Notes: generated by a model from the letters alone, not told the origin. Shown: positions 44,826-53,214, numbered from the stretch's first letter. The stretch is DNA of 64,000 bases from Cellulomonas sp. URHE0023 (GCF_000688475.1 NZ_JIAN01000008.1:124001-188000), one strand, 5' to 3'. Numbers and translations: made by a program.

Positions 44826-45650
44826 ATGGCCAACCCGATCTTCGACAACAGTCCGGTCTTCCAGGACCCGGTGCAGCGCAAGGGGCAGAAGACGCCGGCC
44901 CCGAACGGCGGCGTCACGTACGCGACGACCGGTGCAGCCGCGACGGACGCAGCCTCACTCGAGGCCCTCTACGGCTCGCCTCCGGCGACCACGCGCGAGA
45001 CGGGCCGGATGACGTACGACGACGTCATCATGAAGACCGCCGGTCTGCTGACGGTGCTCGTCGTCGTCGCCGCCGCGACCTGGGCGTTCGCTCCGCAGCT
45101 CTGGTTCGTCGGCGCGATCGTCGGCCTGGTGCTGGGCCTCGTCAACGCGTTCAAGCGGGAGCCGAGCCCCGCGCTGATCCTTCTGTACGCCGCGTTCGAG
45201 GGGATGTTCCTCGGCGGCCTCAGCAAGTTCTACGAGGAGCAGTGGAACGGGATCGTCGGGCAGGCCGTGCTGGCCACCTTGTCGGTGTTCGTCGTCTCGC
45301 TCTTCCTGTTCAAGTCCGGCAAGGTGCGCGTGACGGACAAGTTCCGTCGCACGGTGCTGCTGGGCCTGGTCGGGTACTGCCTGTTCTCCCTGGTCAACGT
45401 CGTGGCGTGGTTGTTCAACCCGGGGAGCACGTTCGGCCCGCTGCGGTCGGGCTGGCTCGGCGTCGCCGTCGGTCTCGTCGCCGTCGGGCTCGCTGCGATG
45501 AGCCTGATCATCGACTTCGACTCGATCAAGCGGGGCGTCGACAAGGGTGTCCCGGCCAAGCTCGCCTGGGTGGCTGCGTTCGGCCTCGTCGTGACGCTCA
45601 TCTGGCTGTACCTCGAGCTCCTGCGTCTCCTCGCGATCTTCCGCAACTAG
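44826..45650 (+). CDS. Bax inhibitor-1/YccA family membrane protein
   Basis: The 274-aa protein has about 68 hydrophilic N-terminal residues followed by seven membrane helices, including AFEGMFLGGLSKFYEE and SLIIDFDSIKRGVDKG, where the paired acidic residues of the pH-gated channel family sit in the last helices. Members influence membrane protein turnover or calcium leak; the bacterial role is unclear. ATG 44826 is preceded by AGGAGG. It is transcribed alone and ends at a strong terminator. Confidence 0.88.
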   Translation: MANPIFDNSPVFQDPVQRKGQKTPAPNGGVTYATTGAAATDAASLEALYGSPPATTRETGRMTYDDVIMKTAGLLTVLVVVAAATWAFAPQLWFVGAIVGLVLGLVNAFKREPSPALILLYAAFEGMFLGGLSKFYEEQWNGIVGQAVLATLSVFVVSLFLFKSGKVRVTDKFRRTVLLGLVGYCLFSLVNVVAWLFNPGSTFGPLRSGWLGVAVGLVAVGLAAMSLIIDFDSIKRGVDKGVPAKLAWVAAFGLVVTLIWLYLELLRLLAIFRN

Positions 45651-45662
45651 CTCACGTCAGCA

Positions 45663-45690
45663 CCCCCGGGCCGGCCCGGCCCGGGGGTTT
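45663..45690 (+). terminator. Rho-independent-like terminator
   Basis: CCCCCGGGCC (45663-45672) pairs with GGCCCGGGGG (45678-45687) around a five-base loop, followed by TTT. It starts 13 bases after the Bax inhibitor-1 stop. Confidence 0.85.
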
Positions 45691-45862
45691 GGCCTGCGTG
45701 CCGGCGTTCTCGTAGCCGGCGGCGACACGCGCAGACGCGCTGGCCGACGTCCGGCGTCGGAGTGCGCCGTGTCCCGAGATGCCCTGCCGACCACGCGGGT
45801 GCGAAGATCGCGCTCGGGGCAGTCGCGTGTCCGCTGCCCGTTCCCGGACGCATCGGAGCATC

Positions 45863-47239
45863 GTGAAGTACGCGCAGCACATCTCGGAGCTGGTCGGCGG
45901 CACCCCGCTCGTCAAGCTCACCACCGTCACCGACGGCCTGGCCGCGACGATCCTCGCCAAGGTCGAGTACATGAACCCCGGCGGCTCCGTGAAGGACCGG
46001 ATCGCCCTCAAGATGATCGAGGCGGCGGAGGCGTCCGGCGAGCTCAAGCCCGGCGGGACCATCGTCGAGCCGACGAGCGGCAACACGGGCGTCGGGCTCG
46101 CGCTCGTGGCCCAGCGCAAGGGGTACCGCTGCGTGTTCGTGTGCCCCGACAAGGTCAGCCAGGACAAGCGCGACGTGCTGCGGGCCTACGGCGCGGAGGT
46201 CGTCGTGACGCCCACGGCCGTCGCGCCGGACCACCCCAGCTCCTACTACTCGGTGTCGGACCGCCTGGTGCAGGAGATCCCGGGCGCGTGGAAGCCGAAC
46301 CAGTACGCCAACCCGAACGGGCCGGCGAGCCACTACGCGTCGACCGGACCGGAGATCTGGGCGGACACCGAGGGCCTGGTGACGCACGTCGTGGCGGGCG
46401 TCGGGACGGGTGGCACGATCACCGGGACCGGCCGCTACCTGAAGGACGTCTCCGACGGACGGGTCATGGTGATCGGCGCGGACCCCGCCGGTTCGGTGTA
46501 CTCCGGTGGGGACGGTCGGCCGTACCTTGTCGAGGGTGTCGGCGAGGACTTCTGGCCGACGGCCTACGACCCCTCGGTGCCCGACGAGATCATCGCCGTC
46601 TCGGACGCGGACTCGTTCGCCATGACCCGCCGGCTGGCACGTGAGGAAGGGCTGCTGGTCGGCGGCTCGTGCGGGATGGCTGTCGAGGCGGCGCTGCGCT
46701 TCGCACGGCGGCTCACGCCGCAGGAGCAGGCCACGGCAGTCATCGTCGTGATCCTCCCCGACGGTGGCCGCGGCTACCTGTCCAAGATCTTCAACGACTC
46801 GTGGATGCGGTCCTACGGGTTCCTGGCCGCCGCCGAGGGTGCGAGCGTGGCCGACGTCCTGCGCACGAAGACGGGAGAGCTTCCCGACCTGGTGCACACG
46901 CACCCCAACGAGACGGTCCGTGACGCGATCGAGATCCTGCACGAGTACGGCGTCTCGCAGATGCCGGTCGTCGGGGCGGAGCCGCCCGTCAAGATCGGCG
47001 AGGTCGCGGGGTCCGTGAGCGAGCGTGTCCTGCTCGACGCGGTGTTCTCGGGCGAGGCCGAGCTCGCCGACCGCGTGGACCGCCACATGTCGCCAGCGTT
47101 GCCGCTGATCGGGTCGGGGGAGAGCGTGCAGTCCGCGCGTGAGGCCCTGCAGAAGGCGGACGCCCTCATGGTGGTGGACGACGGGTCGCCCGTCGGAGTC
47201 CTCACGCGGCACGACCTGCTGGGGTTCCTGGCGCGGTGA
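45863..47239 (+). CDS. cbs: Cystathionine beta-synthase
   Basis: This PLP enzyme condenses serine and homocysteine to cystathionine. The 458-aa protein has the catalytic fold type II domain (about 1-320; GGTPLVKL, PLP lysine K44 in NPGGSVKDRIA, TSGNTGVGLAL, GTGGTITGTGRYLK) and two C-terminal CBS repeats (about 335-455). GTG 45863 has GGAG four bases upstream and gives the standard N-terminus MKYAQHISELVGGTPL. A plain cysteine synthase would be near 310 aa and lack the CBS repeats. Its pathway partner MetB is at 55109. Confidence 0.93.
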   Translation: MKYAQHISELVGGTPLVKLTTVTDGLAATILAKVEYMNPGGSVKDRIALKMIEAAEASGELKPGGTIVEPTSGNTGVGLALVAQRKGYRCVFVCPDKVSQDKRDVLRAYGAEVVVTPTAVAPDHPSSYYSVSDRLVQEIPGAWKPNQYANPNGPASHYASTGPEIWADTEGLVTHVVAGVGTGGTITGTGRYLKDVSDGRVMVIGADPAGSVYSGGDGRPYLVEGVGEDFWPTAYDPSVPDEIIAVSDADSFAMTRRLAREEGLLVGGSCGMAVEAALRFARRLTPQEQATAVIVVILPDGGRGYLSKIFNDSWMRSYGFLAAAEGASVADVLRTKTGELPDLVHTHPNETVRDAIEILHEYGVSQMPVVGAEPPVKIGEVAGSVSERVLLDAVFSGEAELADRVDRHMSPALPLIGSGESVQSAREALQKADALMVVDDGSPVGVLTRHDLLGFLAR

Positions 47240-47247
47240 CCCAGGTC

Positions 47248-47278
47248 GGTCTGGTCAGACGACGAGTCTGGCCAGACC
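47248..47278. terminator. Bidirectional hairpin between cbs and tetR
   Basis: GGTCTGGTCAGAC (47248-47260) pairs with GTCTGGCCAGACC (47266-47278), with one G-T pair and a five-base loop. It overlaps the 3' end of the tetR coding sequence between two convergent genes. Confidence 0.65.
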
Positions 47279-47818
47279 CCCGACCAGTCCGTCGATGAGG
47301 AACGCGAAGCTCTCGTCGACGTCCTCGGGCATCCCGAACCCACCCGCCAGCTCGAGCACGACGAAGCCGTGCACCGCGGCACGGACGGCTCGAACGGCGT
47401 CGATCCGGTTCTCGACGGGTACCCCGAGGGCGTCGACCGCGCGGGCCAGGTCCTCGACCACTGCTGCGCCCGCCTCCTGGACAGCTCTCGCTGCCGGGTC
47501 GTCGATCCAGGTGGTGCCCTGGACCGCGTCGTACCGACCTGGCGTCGCACGCGCGTAGGCGCGCGTCGCGTGGCCGATCGCCGAGAGCGTGCCGCAGTCC
47601 TTGATCGCCGCCGCGAACTCCTGGACGCAGACGAGCGCCACCTCCCGGCGCAGGCCCGGCAGCCCTTCGACGTGCTTGTACAGGCTGGGGACCGCCACGC
47701 CCGCACGGGCCGCGACGGCCGCGAGCGTGAGGTCGGCGAAGCCTGCCGGGCCTCCGTCGTCGACCACGGCGAGAGCCAGGTCGACGACCGAGGCCCGGTC
47801 GAGGCCGGCCCTAGGCAA
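47255..47818 (-). CDS. TetR family transcriptional regulator
   Basis: The 187-aa protein has an N-terminal helix-turn-helix (LTLAAVAARAGVAVPSLYKHVEG) and a TetR C-terminal ligand domain of the WHG type. The likely start is TTG 47818, the only start that keeps the complete first helix; it overlaps the hydrolase stop by eight bases, so translation is probably coupled. It would repress the hydrolase-tetR operon by binding the perfect palindrome over the promoter at 48680-48694. The ligand may be the hydrolase substrate or product. Confidence 0.85.
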   Translation of the reverse strand: MPRAGLDRASVVDLALAVVDDGGPAGFADLTLAAVAARAGVAVPSLYKHVEGLPGLRREVALVCVQEFAAAIKDCGTLSAIGHATRAYARATPGRYDAVQGTTWIDDPAARAVQEAGAAVVEDLARAVDALGVPVENRIDAVRAVRAAVHGFVVLELAGGFGMPEDVDESFAFLIDGLVGGLARLVV

Positions 47819-48671
47819 GTGCCTCGGCCGCGAACGCCGAGCCGGTGCGGGGCAGCGATGCGAGGAACGCGATCGTGTCGTCGACGACCACCTTCGCCGC
47901 CTGGTGCTCCGGGTGGTGTCCGACCTCGGGGATGAGGGTGACCTCGGCGTCGATCGCCGAGCGGAGCCACAGCGCCTCGGCGGCCGGGTCCTTGTAGTCG
48001 GGGTCCACGGTGCCGAGGAAGGCGATGGTCGGCGCGACGACCTCACCCAGGCGTGCCTCGACGGGTGCGTGCGTGAGCTGGAGTGCCAGGTGCCGGAAGG
48101 ACCGCAGGTACCCAGGTCGCGTGAGCGACGCCTTGATGTCCGCGACGTGCTCGTCGAGCCACGGGCTCTGGGTGCCTCGCGAGAAGTAGGTGCGGTACAG
48201 GCGTGCCCAGAGGGCGGCGCCCCACGGGCGTCCCAGGGCCACGCGGACGAGGCCGTGCGTCGTGGCCGTGACCGCAGCCGATGCCGGCGGGTCCCGCAGG
48301 AGCGGACCGGTGAGGACCAGCCCGGCGACGAGGTCGGGTCGCTCGGCGGCTGCCCACGCCGCGGAGGCAGCGCCCATCGAGTTCCCCCCGACCACGGCCG
48401 GGCCGCCCAGGTGCTCGACGAGCGCGACGATGTCCTGGCCCGTGACCACGTCGCCGTGCGTCGCGAACGTCGTGTCCGAGTCGCCGTGGCCGCGCAGGTC
48501 CATGCACGCGACCCGATACCCGGCATCGGTCAAGGGCCCGGCGACGTCGCGCCATGCGGTGCGCAGGTCACCCATGCCGGGGACGAGGACGACCAGCGGC
48601 GCGTCGGGAGTGCCGTGGACCGTGTATGCGATCCGCCCCTCGGGGCGGCTGATGAACTGGACTGTGCTCAT
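47811..48671 (-). CDS. Alpha/beta hydrolase
   Basis: The 286-aa protein has the alpha/beta-hydrolase fold with nucleophile elbow GNSMGA (serine nucleophile), an oxyanion-side VLVPGMGDLRTAW, the acid region FLGTVDPDYKD and the catalytic His in VGHHPEHQ. The family covers esterases, lactonases and haloperoxidase-like enzymes; the substrate cannot be inferred. It begins at ATG 48671 with no ribosome site; a TTGACG/TAGCTT promoter ends six bases upstream, implying a leaderless mRNA. It is followed by the overlapping TetR gene. Confidence 0.88.
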   Translation of the reverse strand: MSTVQFISRPEGRIAYTVHGTPDAPLVVLVPGMGDLRTAWRDVAGPLTDAGYRVACMDLRGHGDSDTTFATHGDVVTGQDIVALVEHLGGPAVVGGNSMGAASAAWAAAERPDLVAGLVLTGPLLRDPPASAAVTATTHGLVRVALGRPWGAALWARLYRTYFSRGTQSPWLDEHVADIKASLTRPGYLRSFRHLALQLTHAPVEARLGEVVAPTIAFLGTVDPDYKDPAAEALWLRSAIDAEVTLIPEVGHHPEHQAAKVVVDDTIAFLASLPRTGSAFAAEALA

Positions 48672-48677
48672 ACAAGA

Positions 48678-48706
48678 AAGCTAATGCCATTAGCCAACGG
48701 CGTCAA
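48678..48706 (-). promoter_or_regulatory. Promoter of the hydrolase-tetR operon with embedded palindromic operator
   Basis: On the minus strand TTGACG (48706-48701), a 17-base spacer and TAGCTT (48683-48678) form a near-consensus promoter ending six bases before the ATG. The palindrome GCTAATG-C-CATTAGC (48680-48694) covers part of the -10 and the spacer, so a bound TetR dimer would block RNA polymerase. Confidence 0.8.
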
Positions 48707-48779
48707 GCCCTGCGATTCGGCACGTGTCAGGGTGGCGCGGCAAGATGGGCGGGCACTGTCATCCACAGAAGGAGTTGTC

Positions 48780-49187
48780 ATGTCCGCAGCGCTGCCCGAG
48801 GTCTCGGGTTCCTTCGGCGAGAAGCCGGTCCTGACGTTCCCGGCGGGGTCCCCGTCCGGCGAGCTGGAGATCTCGGTCCTCTCCCGCGGCGACGGCGCGC
48901 TCGTCGAGGCCGGCGACGACATCGAGGTGCACTACCTCGGTCAGGCCTGGAACGGTGGCGTGTTCGACAACTCGTACGACCGCCGCTCGTCGATCAGCTT
49001 CGGCATCGGCGTCGGCCAGGTCATCGCGGGCTGGGACCAGGGTCTCGTCGGCCAGCAGGTCGGCTCGCGCGTGCTGCTCTCGATCCCGTCCCACCTGGGC
49101 TATGGCGACCGCGGCGTCCCGCAGGCCGGCATCAAGGGCGGGGACACGCTCGTCTTCGTCGTCGACATCGTGGGCACCACGCACTGA
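48780..49187 (+). CDS. FKBP-type peptidyl-prolyl isomerase
   Basis: The 135-aa single-domain FKBP isomerises prolyl bonds. Diagnostic segments are VHYLGQAWNGGVFDNSYDR, IAGWDQGLVGQQVGSRVLL and SHLGYGDRGVPQAGIKGGDTL (in part), with FVVDIV at the end. No signal peptide is present, so it is cytosolic. ATG 48780 has AAGGAG five bases upstream. The gene ends in a strong terminator that also covers the merR start. Confidence 0.93.
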   Translation: MSAALPEVSGSFGEKPVLTFPAGSPSGELEISVLSRGDGALVEAGDDIEVHYLGQAWNGGVFDNSYDRRSSISFGIGVGQVIAGWDQGLVGQQVGSRVLLSIPSHLGYGDRGVPQAGIKGGDTLVFVVDIVGTTH

Positions 49188-49195
49188 GCCGATGA

Positions 49196-49236
49196 ACGAC
49201 AGGCCCCCGCTGCGTCCGGTGGCGGGGGCCTGTCGT
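49196..49236 (+). terminator. Hairpin terminator of the FKBP gene overlapping the merR start
   Basis: ACGACAGGCCCCCGC (49196-49210) and GCGGGGGCCTGTCGT (49222-49236) form a perfect 15-bp stem with an 11-base loop. The last two bases belong to the GTG start codon of the next gene. Confidence 0.85.
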
Positions 49237-50050
49237 GTCTGAGCTCGCGATCGGGGAGTTCGCCCGCCGCTGCGGGCTGTCGCTCAAGGCGCTGCGGCTC
49301 TACGACGCGCGCGGTCTGCTGCCGCCGGTCCGTGTCGACGAGGCGACCGGCTACCGGTTCTACTCGCCCGAACAGCTCGAACGTGCGCACACGATCGCCC
49401 TCCTGCGTCGTCTCGACATGCCGCTGACCACCATCGCCGAGGTCCTCGCACAGCCGCCGGAAGGCGTCGGCGCGACGCTGCGCGGATGGTGGCGTGAGCG
49501 CCGCCGAGAGCTGTCTGAGCGCGGCCCGGAGGTCGACCTGGTCCTGACGTCGCTCGGAGCAGACGCCTCGCTCCACGCGACGGGGCGGTTCGGCGTGGAC
49601 GACGTGGTCGTCACCGACCAGCCGGCCCGGTCGGTCGCGAGCCTCCAGCAGAACGTGGTCCAGGACGACCTCGTGGCGACGATCATGGCGGACGTCACCG
49701 AGCTGCGCGGTTTCCTCGGCGCCGCAGGTGCGCACTTCGGGGCCGAGTACTGGGTCCTGTTCCACGGCGCCGTCGGCTTCGACGGCGACGGTCCGGTCGA
49801 GGTCTGCGTGCCGTACGAGGGGCTCGTCGCACCCGCAGGATCCGTCCACCTCCGGCACGAGCCGTCGCACAGGCTCGCGTACGTACCGGTGACCGCCGCC
49901 GACTGCCGGTACCCCGAGATCATCGCCGCCTACGTGGCGCTCGAGACGTGGCTCGTGGGGCGCGAGACGGCAGGTGCCGTGCGGGAGGTCTACCCCGTCC
50001 CGTGGTCGGACGACGCGGTGGTCGTGCACGTCGCACAGCCGATCCGGTGA
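49235..50050 (+). CDS. MerR family regulator with GyrI-like effector domain
   Basis: The 271-aa protein has a MerR winged helix-turn-helix (LAIGEFARRCGLSLKALRLYD, RFYSPEQLERA), a dimerisation helix and a C-terminal GyrI/effector-binding domain (about 115-271), as in BmrR-like multidrug sensors. GTG 49235 gives the usual start three residues before the LAIGEF strand; it lacks a ribosome site and lies inside the preceding terminator stem. No obvious target promoter or efflux gene is adjacent; the transglutaminase-like gene 44 bases downstream could be a target. Confidence 0.85.
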   Translation: MSELAIGEFARRCGLSLKALRLYDARGLLPPVRVDEATGYRFYSPEQLERAHTIALLRRLDMPLTTIAEVLAQPPEGVGATLRGWWRERRRELSERGPEVDLVLTSLGADASLHATGRFGVDDVVVTDQPARSVASLQQNVVQDDLVATIMADVTELRGFLGAAGAHFGAEYWVLFHGAVGFDGDGPVEVCVPYEGLVAPAGSVHLRHEPSHRLAYVPVTAADCRYPEIIAAYVALETWLVGRETAGAVREVYPVPWSDDAVVVHVAQPIR

Positions 50051-50057
50051 CGACTGC

Positions 50058-50088
50058 TTGACCCTGCCCCTGGGGCAGACGCGAGGCT
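50058..50088 (+). promoter_or_regulatory. Promoter TTGACC-N19-GAGGCT for the transglutaminase-like gene
   Basis: TTGACC (50058-50063) and GAGGCT (50083-50088) are 19 bases apart, and the ATG follows six bases after the -10. The 19-base spacer is typical of MerR-activated promoters, which fits the MerR gene directly upstream. A leaderless start is implied. Confidence 0.6.
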
Positions 50089-50094
50089 GGCCGC

Positions 50095-50994
50095 ATGCCG
50101 AGCCTCGAGGACTACGCCAGCCAGAGCCCGTTCAGCGACCCCGGACCGCACGCCGGGCTCCTCGCCGGTCTGCCGACGGACACCGCGTCCGTCCAGCAGG
50201 CGGCCTGCAACGCGATCATCCACTACCGCGGCGGCGCGGAATGGCTGTTCGACGGACAGGCCGAGGACATCGACCTGCGCTGGCTGTCGGACATCCTCCG
50301 AGTGACGCAGGAACGGTCGACCTCACCGCTCACCCAGTCCCGTCCTGCGCACCAGCAGGTGGCCGGCTGCTGCCGCGACCACACGCTGTTCGCGATCTCC
50401 GTGCTGCGCCAGCACGGGATCCCCGCGCGCAGCCGCGTGGGCTTCTCGGCATACTTCCGGCCGGGGTTCCACCACGACCACGTCGTCGCAGAGCGGTGGG
50501 ACGGCGGCCGCTGGGTGCGGTTCGACCCGGAGCTCTCGGACCCGGACTGGCCGTTCGACACGCACGACCTGGCGACCGGGGTCGGTGCGCCGTTCGAGAC
50601 CGCGGCCGAGGTGTGGCTGGCGCACCGCTCGGGCGCTGATGTGTCGACCTACGGCGTCGACCCGTCACTCCCGCACCTGTGCGGGTCGTCATTCGTGCGC
50701 GAGTACGTGGTGGTCGAGCTCGCACACCGGCAGCGCGACGAGCTCCTGCTGTGGGACATGTGGGGTGACACGCTGCCGGACACCCCTCGCTCCGCCGCGG
50801 AGCTCGATGCGCTCGCCGACGGGATCGCCGCCCTGCTGGTGGCGGCGGACGCCGGTGACGAGACCGCCGAGAAGGAGCTCGAGGAGCGCTACACCAGCGA
50901 CCCGCGCCTGCGTCCGGAGCGCGTGGTCACGACGTCGCCGAGCGGGCGGGTGGGAGACACCGATCTCGACGCGCGGGTCACGCGCTGGCGTTGA
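50095..50994 (+). CDS. Transglutaminase-like cysteine protein
   Basis: The 299-aa protein carries a transglutaminase-like papain fold. The likely triad is C93 (GCCRDHTLF), H129 (HHDHVVAE) and D144 (VRFDPEL). The N-terminal 90 residues and the helical C-terminus (about 190-299, with AELDALADGIAALLVA) are less familiar. No signal peptide is seen, so it is probably cytosolic; bacterial members are mostly proteases or amidases. The ATG at 50095 has no ribosome site but lies six bases after a -10 hexamer. It may be controlled by the preceding MerR. Confidence 0.82.
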   Translation: MPSLEDYASQSPFSDPGPHAGLLAGLPTDTASVQQAACNAIIHYRGGAEWLFDGQAEDIDLRWLSDILRVTQERSTSPLTQSRPAHQQVAGCCRDHTLFAISVLRQHGIPARSRVGFSAYFRPGFHHDHVVAERWDGGRWVRFDPELSDPDWPFDTHDLATGVGAPFETAAEVWLAHRSGADVSTYGVDPSLPHLCGSSFVREYVVVELAHRQRDELLLWDMWGDTLPDTPRSAAELDALADGIAALLVAADAGDETAEKELEERYTSDPRLRPERVVTTSPSGRVGDTDLDARVTRWR

Positions 50995-51090
50995 CGGCGT
51001 CCACTGCGCTCGCGGCCCGACGGCGGCTGCGGTCTCACGGCGAGGTCCGTGGATGCCCCCAGGGGCCGGCTGCCGTGCGACGATCGGCCG

Positions 51091-51930
51091 GTGCGACCGC
51101 CAGCTGTGCTCCGGAAGGTCCGCGCGGGTCTCGTCGTGGCCGCTGCGGCGCTCCTCCTCCTTGCCGGGTGTGCGTCGGTCGCGACGTCCACCGATGACGC
51201 CACCACGCCGGGAACCGCCGGCACGCCGGGAACCGCCGGCACGCCGGCGCCCGACTGGGGGCTCTCGCAGGCGGACGTCACGGCGGTGCGTGCAGGGACG
51301 GACCCGGCCACGGTCGTGCTCAGCACCGTGCAACCGGTGGCTCAGGAGTGCGCGGGCGACCCGCAGGTCGAGGTCACCGTCGAGGACGGCCGGATGTTCG
51401 TGACGGTCGCAGCGCCCGTGTCGCCCGACACCCGGCAGATGGGCGGTCACTGTGCCGACGGCACCGCTGTCGGCGAGGTGGACCTCGAGGTGGGGCCGAC
51501 GTCGTCCCGCCCTGCGGTGCTCGTGCTGAACCGTGCCGCGTGGGAACCCGACACGGCCGGTGGCTACCAGCCGTGCGACCCGAACCTCGGATGCGGGACG
51601 CCGCCGGCCGACCCGTGCGACGGGTACCTGGCCACGTTCGTGTCCGGGCTCGACGTGCCCCAGCACACCTGGCAAGGCATCGAGGCGTGCGACGGGACGT
51701 GGCTCGTCTACGCGGTGGACCCGGCGGCTGCGTTGTGCGGCCCGGCGCACTACGGGGACGCGGCGTGCGACGTCCCGTCGCAGCTGCGCTACGCGATCCT
51801 GCGTTTCGACCCGTCCGCCCGCGCCTGGCAGCTGCAGGACTGGGTGAGCGCCGAGCACACGTGTGCGCAGGTCCGCCAGACCCTGACGGAGCTCCCCGAC
51901 GCGATGTGCGTCGACGTCGAGCAGCCCTGA
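51091..51930 (+). CDS. Cysteine-rich lipoprotein of unknown function
   Basis: I do not recognise the family. GTG 51091 is chosen because it gives a compact lipoprotein signal (VRAGLVVAAAALLLLAGC) and has GACGAT six bases upstream; an earlier GTG would add 14 unneeded residues. The 279-aa product has an 18-base tandem repeat just after the lipidated Cys (TPGTAG twice), then a globular region with about a dozen cysteines in the mature part, which suggests disulfide bonds outside the membrane. It is convergent with the alditol oxidase and shares a hairpin with it. Confidence 0.7.
   Translation: MRPPAVLRKVRAGLVVAAAALLLLAGCASVATSTDDATTPGTAGTPGTAGTPAPDWGLSQADVTAVRAGTDPATVVLSTVQPVAQECAGDPQVEVTVEDGRMFVTVAAPVSPDTRQMGGHCADGTAVGEVDLEVGPTSSRPAVLVLNRAAWEPDTAGGYQPCDPNLGCGTPPADPCDGYLATFVSGLDVPQHTWQGIEACDGTWLVYAVDPAAALCGPAHYGDAACDVPSQLRYAILRFDPSARAWQLQDWVSAEHTCAQVRQTLTELPDAMCVDVEQP
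51205..51240 (+). repeat. Two perfect 18-base tandem units in the lipoprotein gene
   Basis: ACGCCGGGAACCGCCGGC occurs at 51205-51222 and 51223-51240, encoding TPGTAG twice in the linker next to the membrane anchor. Copy number could vary in frame. Confidence 0.9.
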
Positions 51931-51959
51931 CCCTCCACCGGGCCACGGCCGGCGGAGGG
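51931..51959. terminator. Hairpin between convergent lipoprotein and alditol oxidase genes
   Basis: CCCTCC (51931-51936) pairs with GGAGGG (51954-51959), and CCGG (51938-51941) with CCGG (51949-51952), with one internal mismatch. It fills the 33-base gap and probably stops transcription both ways. Confidence 0.6.
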
Positions 51960-51963
51960 CGGG

Positions 51964-53214
51964 TCAGTCCTGCAGGACGTGCCGGTCCAGGAACGCGTTC
52001 CGGAACACGCCGTCCGGGTCGGTCCGGGCGACCAGGGACCGGAAGTCGTCCCAACGCGGGTAGAGGCGCGCGAGAGACCGGTCGTCGTCGGCGAAGAGCT
52101 TGCCCCAGTGGGGGCGGGCCTCGAAGGGGGCCAGCGCCGCCTCGATCGTCGGGAGCAGGGCGGCCACCAGGGTCTCCTTGGGGTGCCAGGTGAAGTGGAT
52201 GCCGACGCGGTCGCCGCCGGACGCCGTGGAGAGCCAGAGGTCGTCGCCGGCGATCGTGCGGATCTCGCTGACCTGCAGCAGCGGTGCGATCTGATCGGAG
52301 AGGGCGCGGACCGCCTGGAGCGCGTCGACGGCGCTGGAGCGGGGCACCAGGTACTCGGACTGCAGCTCGGCTCCGTTGCTCGGCGTGAAGTCGAGCCGGA
52401 AGTGCGGCAGGCGCTCGTGCCACGGGCCGGCCGACGCGAGCTGCGCGGTCGTGTGCACGGGGTCGATGCCCGGCAGCGGATGTCTCTGGGCGGTGGCCGG
52501 GGTCGCTCCGTGGAAGTCGGCGCGCGGCTCGAACGACGGCGACACCCGGGTCTTGCGCCAGACCTGCTGGATGCTCGACCCACGCCAGTCGGTGAACAGG
52601 CTCACGGAGCCGGCGCTCGAGGTCACCTCGTCCAGGTTGGCCAGGGCGGCCTCCCAGGGCAGCTCCTCGTGCACCTCTTGCGCGACCTCGTACGTGTGCT
52701 CGATGTCGAGGGTGACCTCCACCGCGATCCCGAGCGCGCCGAGTGCGACGACCGACCCGGCGAAGTCGTCGTCGCCGCGGACGACGGACCGCAGGGACCC
52801 GTCGGGCGAGACGAGCCGCAGACCGCAGACCGCGGCCGCCAGGTTCTGCGACCGGTCGCCAGAGCCGTGCGTGGCCGTCGCGATCGCACCCGCGACAGAG
52901 ATGTGCGGCAGCGACGCCAGGTTGCCGAGCGCCCAGCCGGACTCGTGGAGCTCTTCGGCGAGCGTGCCGTACCGGGTTCCGGCCGACACCGTGACGGTCC
53001 GCGCGTCCGGGTCGATCCGGACCGACGACGGCAGCCCGTCCAGGGCGACGAGCGTGCCCGGTCCGTCGGCAAGGTCGTTGAAGCAGTGACGTGTCCCGAG
53101 CGCCCGGACCTGCGGCGACGACGCCACGATCTGCGACAGCTCCTCGACGCTGCGCGGATGCTGCACGACGGGCGCGAGGTAGGCGTAGTTGCCGGCCCAG
53201 TTGGTGAGGGTCAC
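51964..53214 (-). CDS. AldO-like alditol oxidase (covalent FAD)
   Basis: The 416-aa protein aligns over its full length by eye with Streptomyces AldO/xylitol oxidase (418 aa), which oxidises sugar alcohols to aldoses and makes hydrogen peroxide. Shared segments include TNWAGN at the start, ALGTRHCFND with H43 as the probable covalent FAD ligand, ASLPHISVAGAIATATHGSG, SVSLFTDWRG, PGPWHERLPHFR-type residues, GAELQSEYLVPR and RPHWGKLF. There is no signal peptide. GTG 53214 overlaps the stop of the upstream membrane-protein gene (GTGA), so the two are coupled. D-arabinono-lactone oxidase is the alternative call. Confidence 0.87.
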   Translation of the reverse strand: MTLTNWAGNYAYLAPVVQHPRSVEELSQIVASSPQVRALGTRHCFNDLADGPGTLVALDGLPSSVRIDPDARTVTVSAGTRYGTLAEELHESGWALGNLASLPHISVAGAIATATHGSGDRSQNLAAAVCGLRLVSPDGSLRSVVRGDDDFAGSVVALGALGIAVEVTLDIEHTYEVAQEVHEELPWEAALANLDEVTSSAGSVSLFTDWRGSSIQQVWRKTRVSPSFEPRADFHGATPATAQRHPLPGIDPVHTTAQLASAGPWHERLPHFRLDFTPSNGAELQSEYLVPRSSAVDALQAVRALSDQIAPLLQVSEIRTIAGDDLWLSTASGGDRVGIHFTWHPKETLVAALLPTIEAALAPFEARPHWGKLFADDDRSLARLYPRWDDFRSLVARTDPDGVFRNAFLDRHVLQD

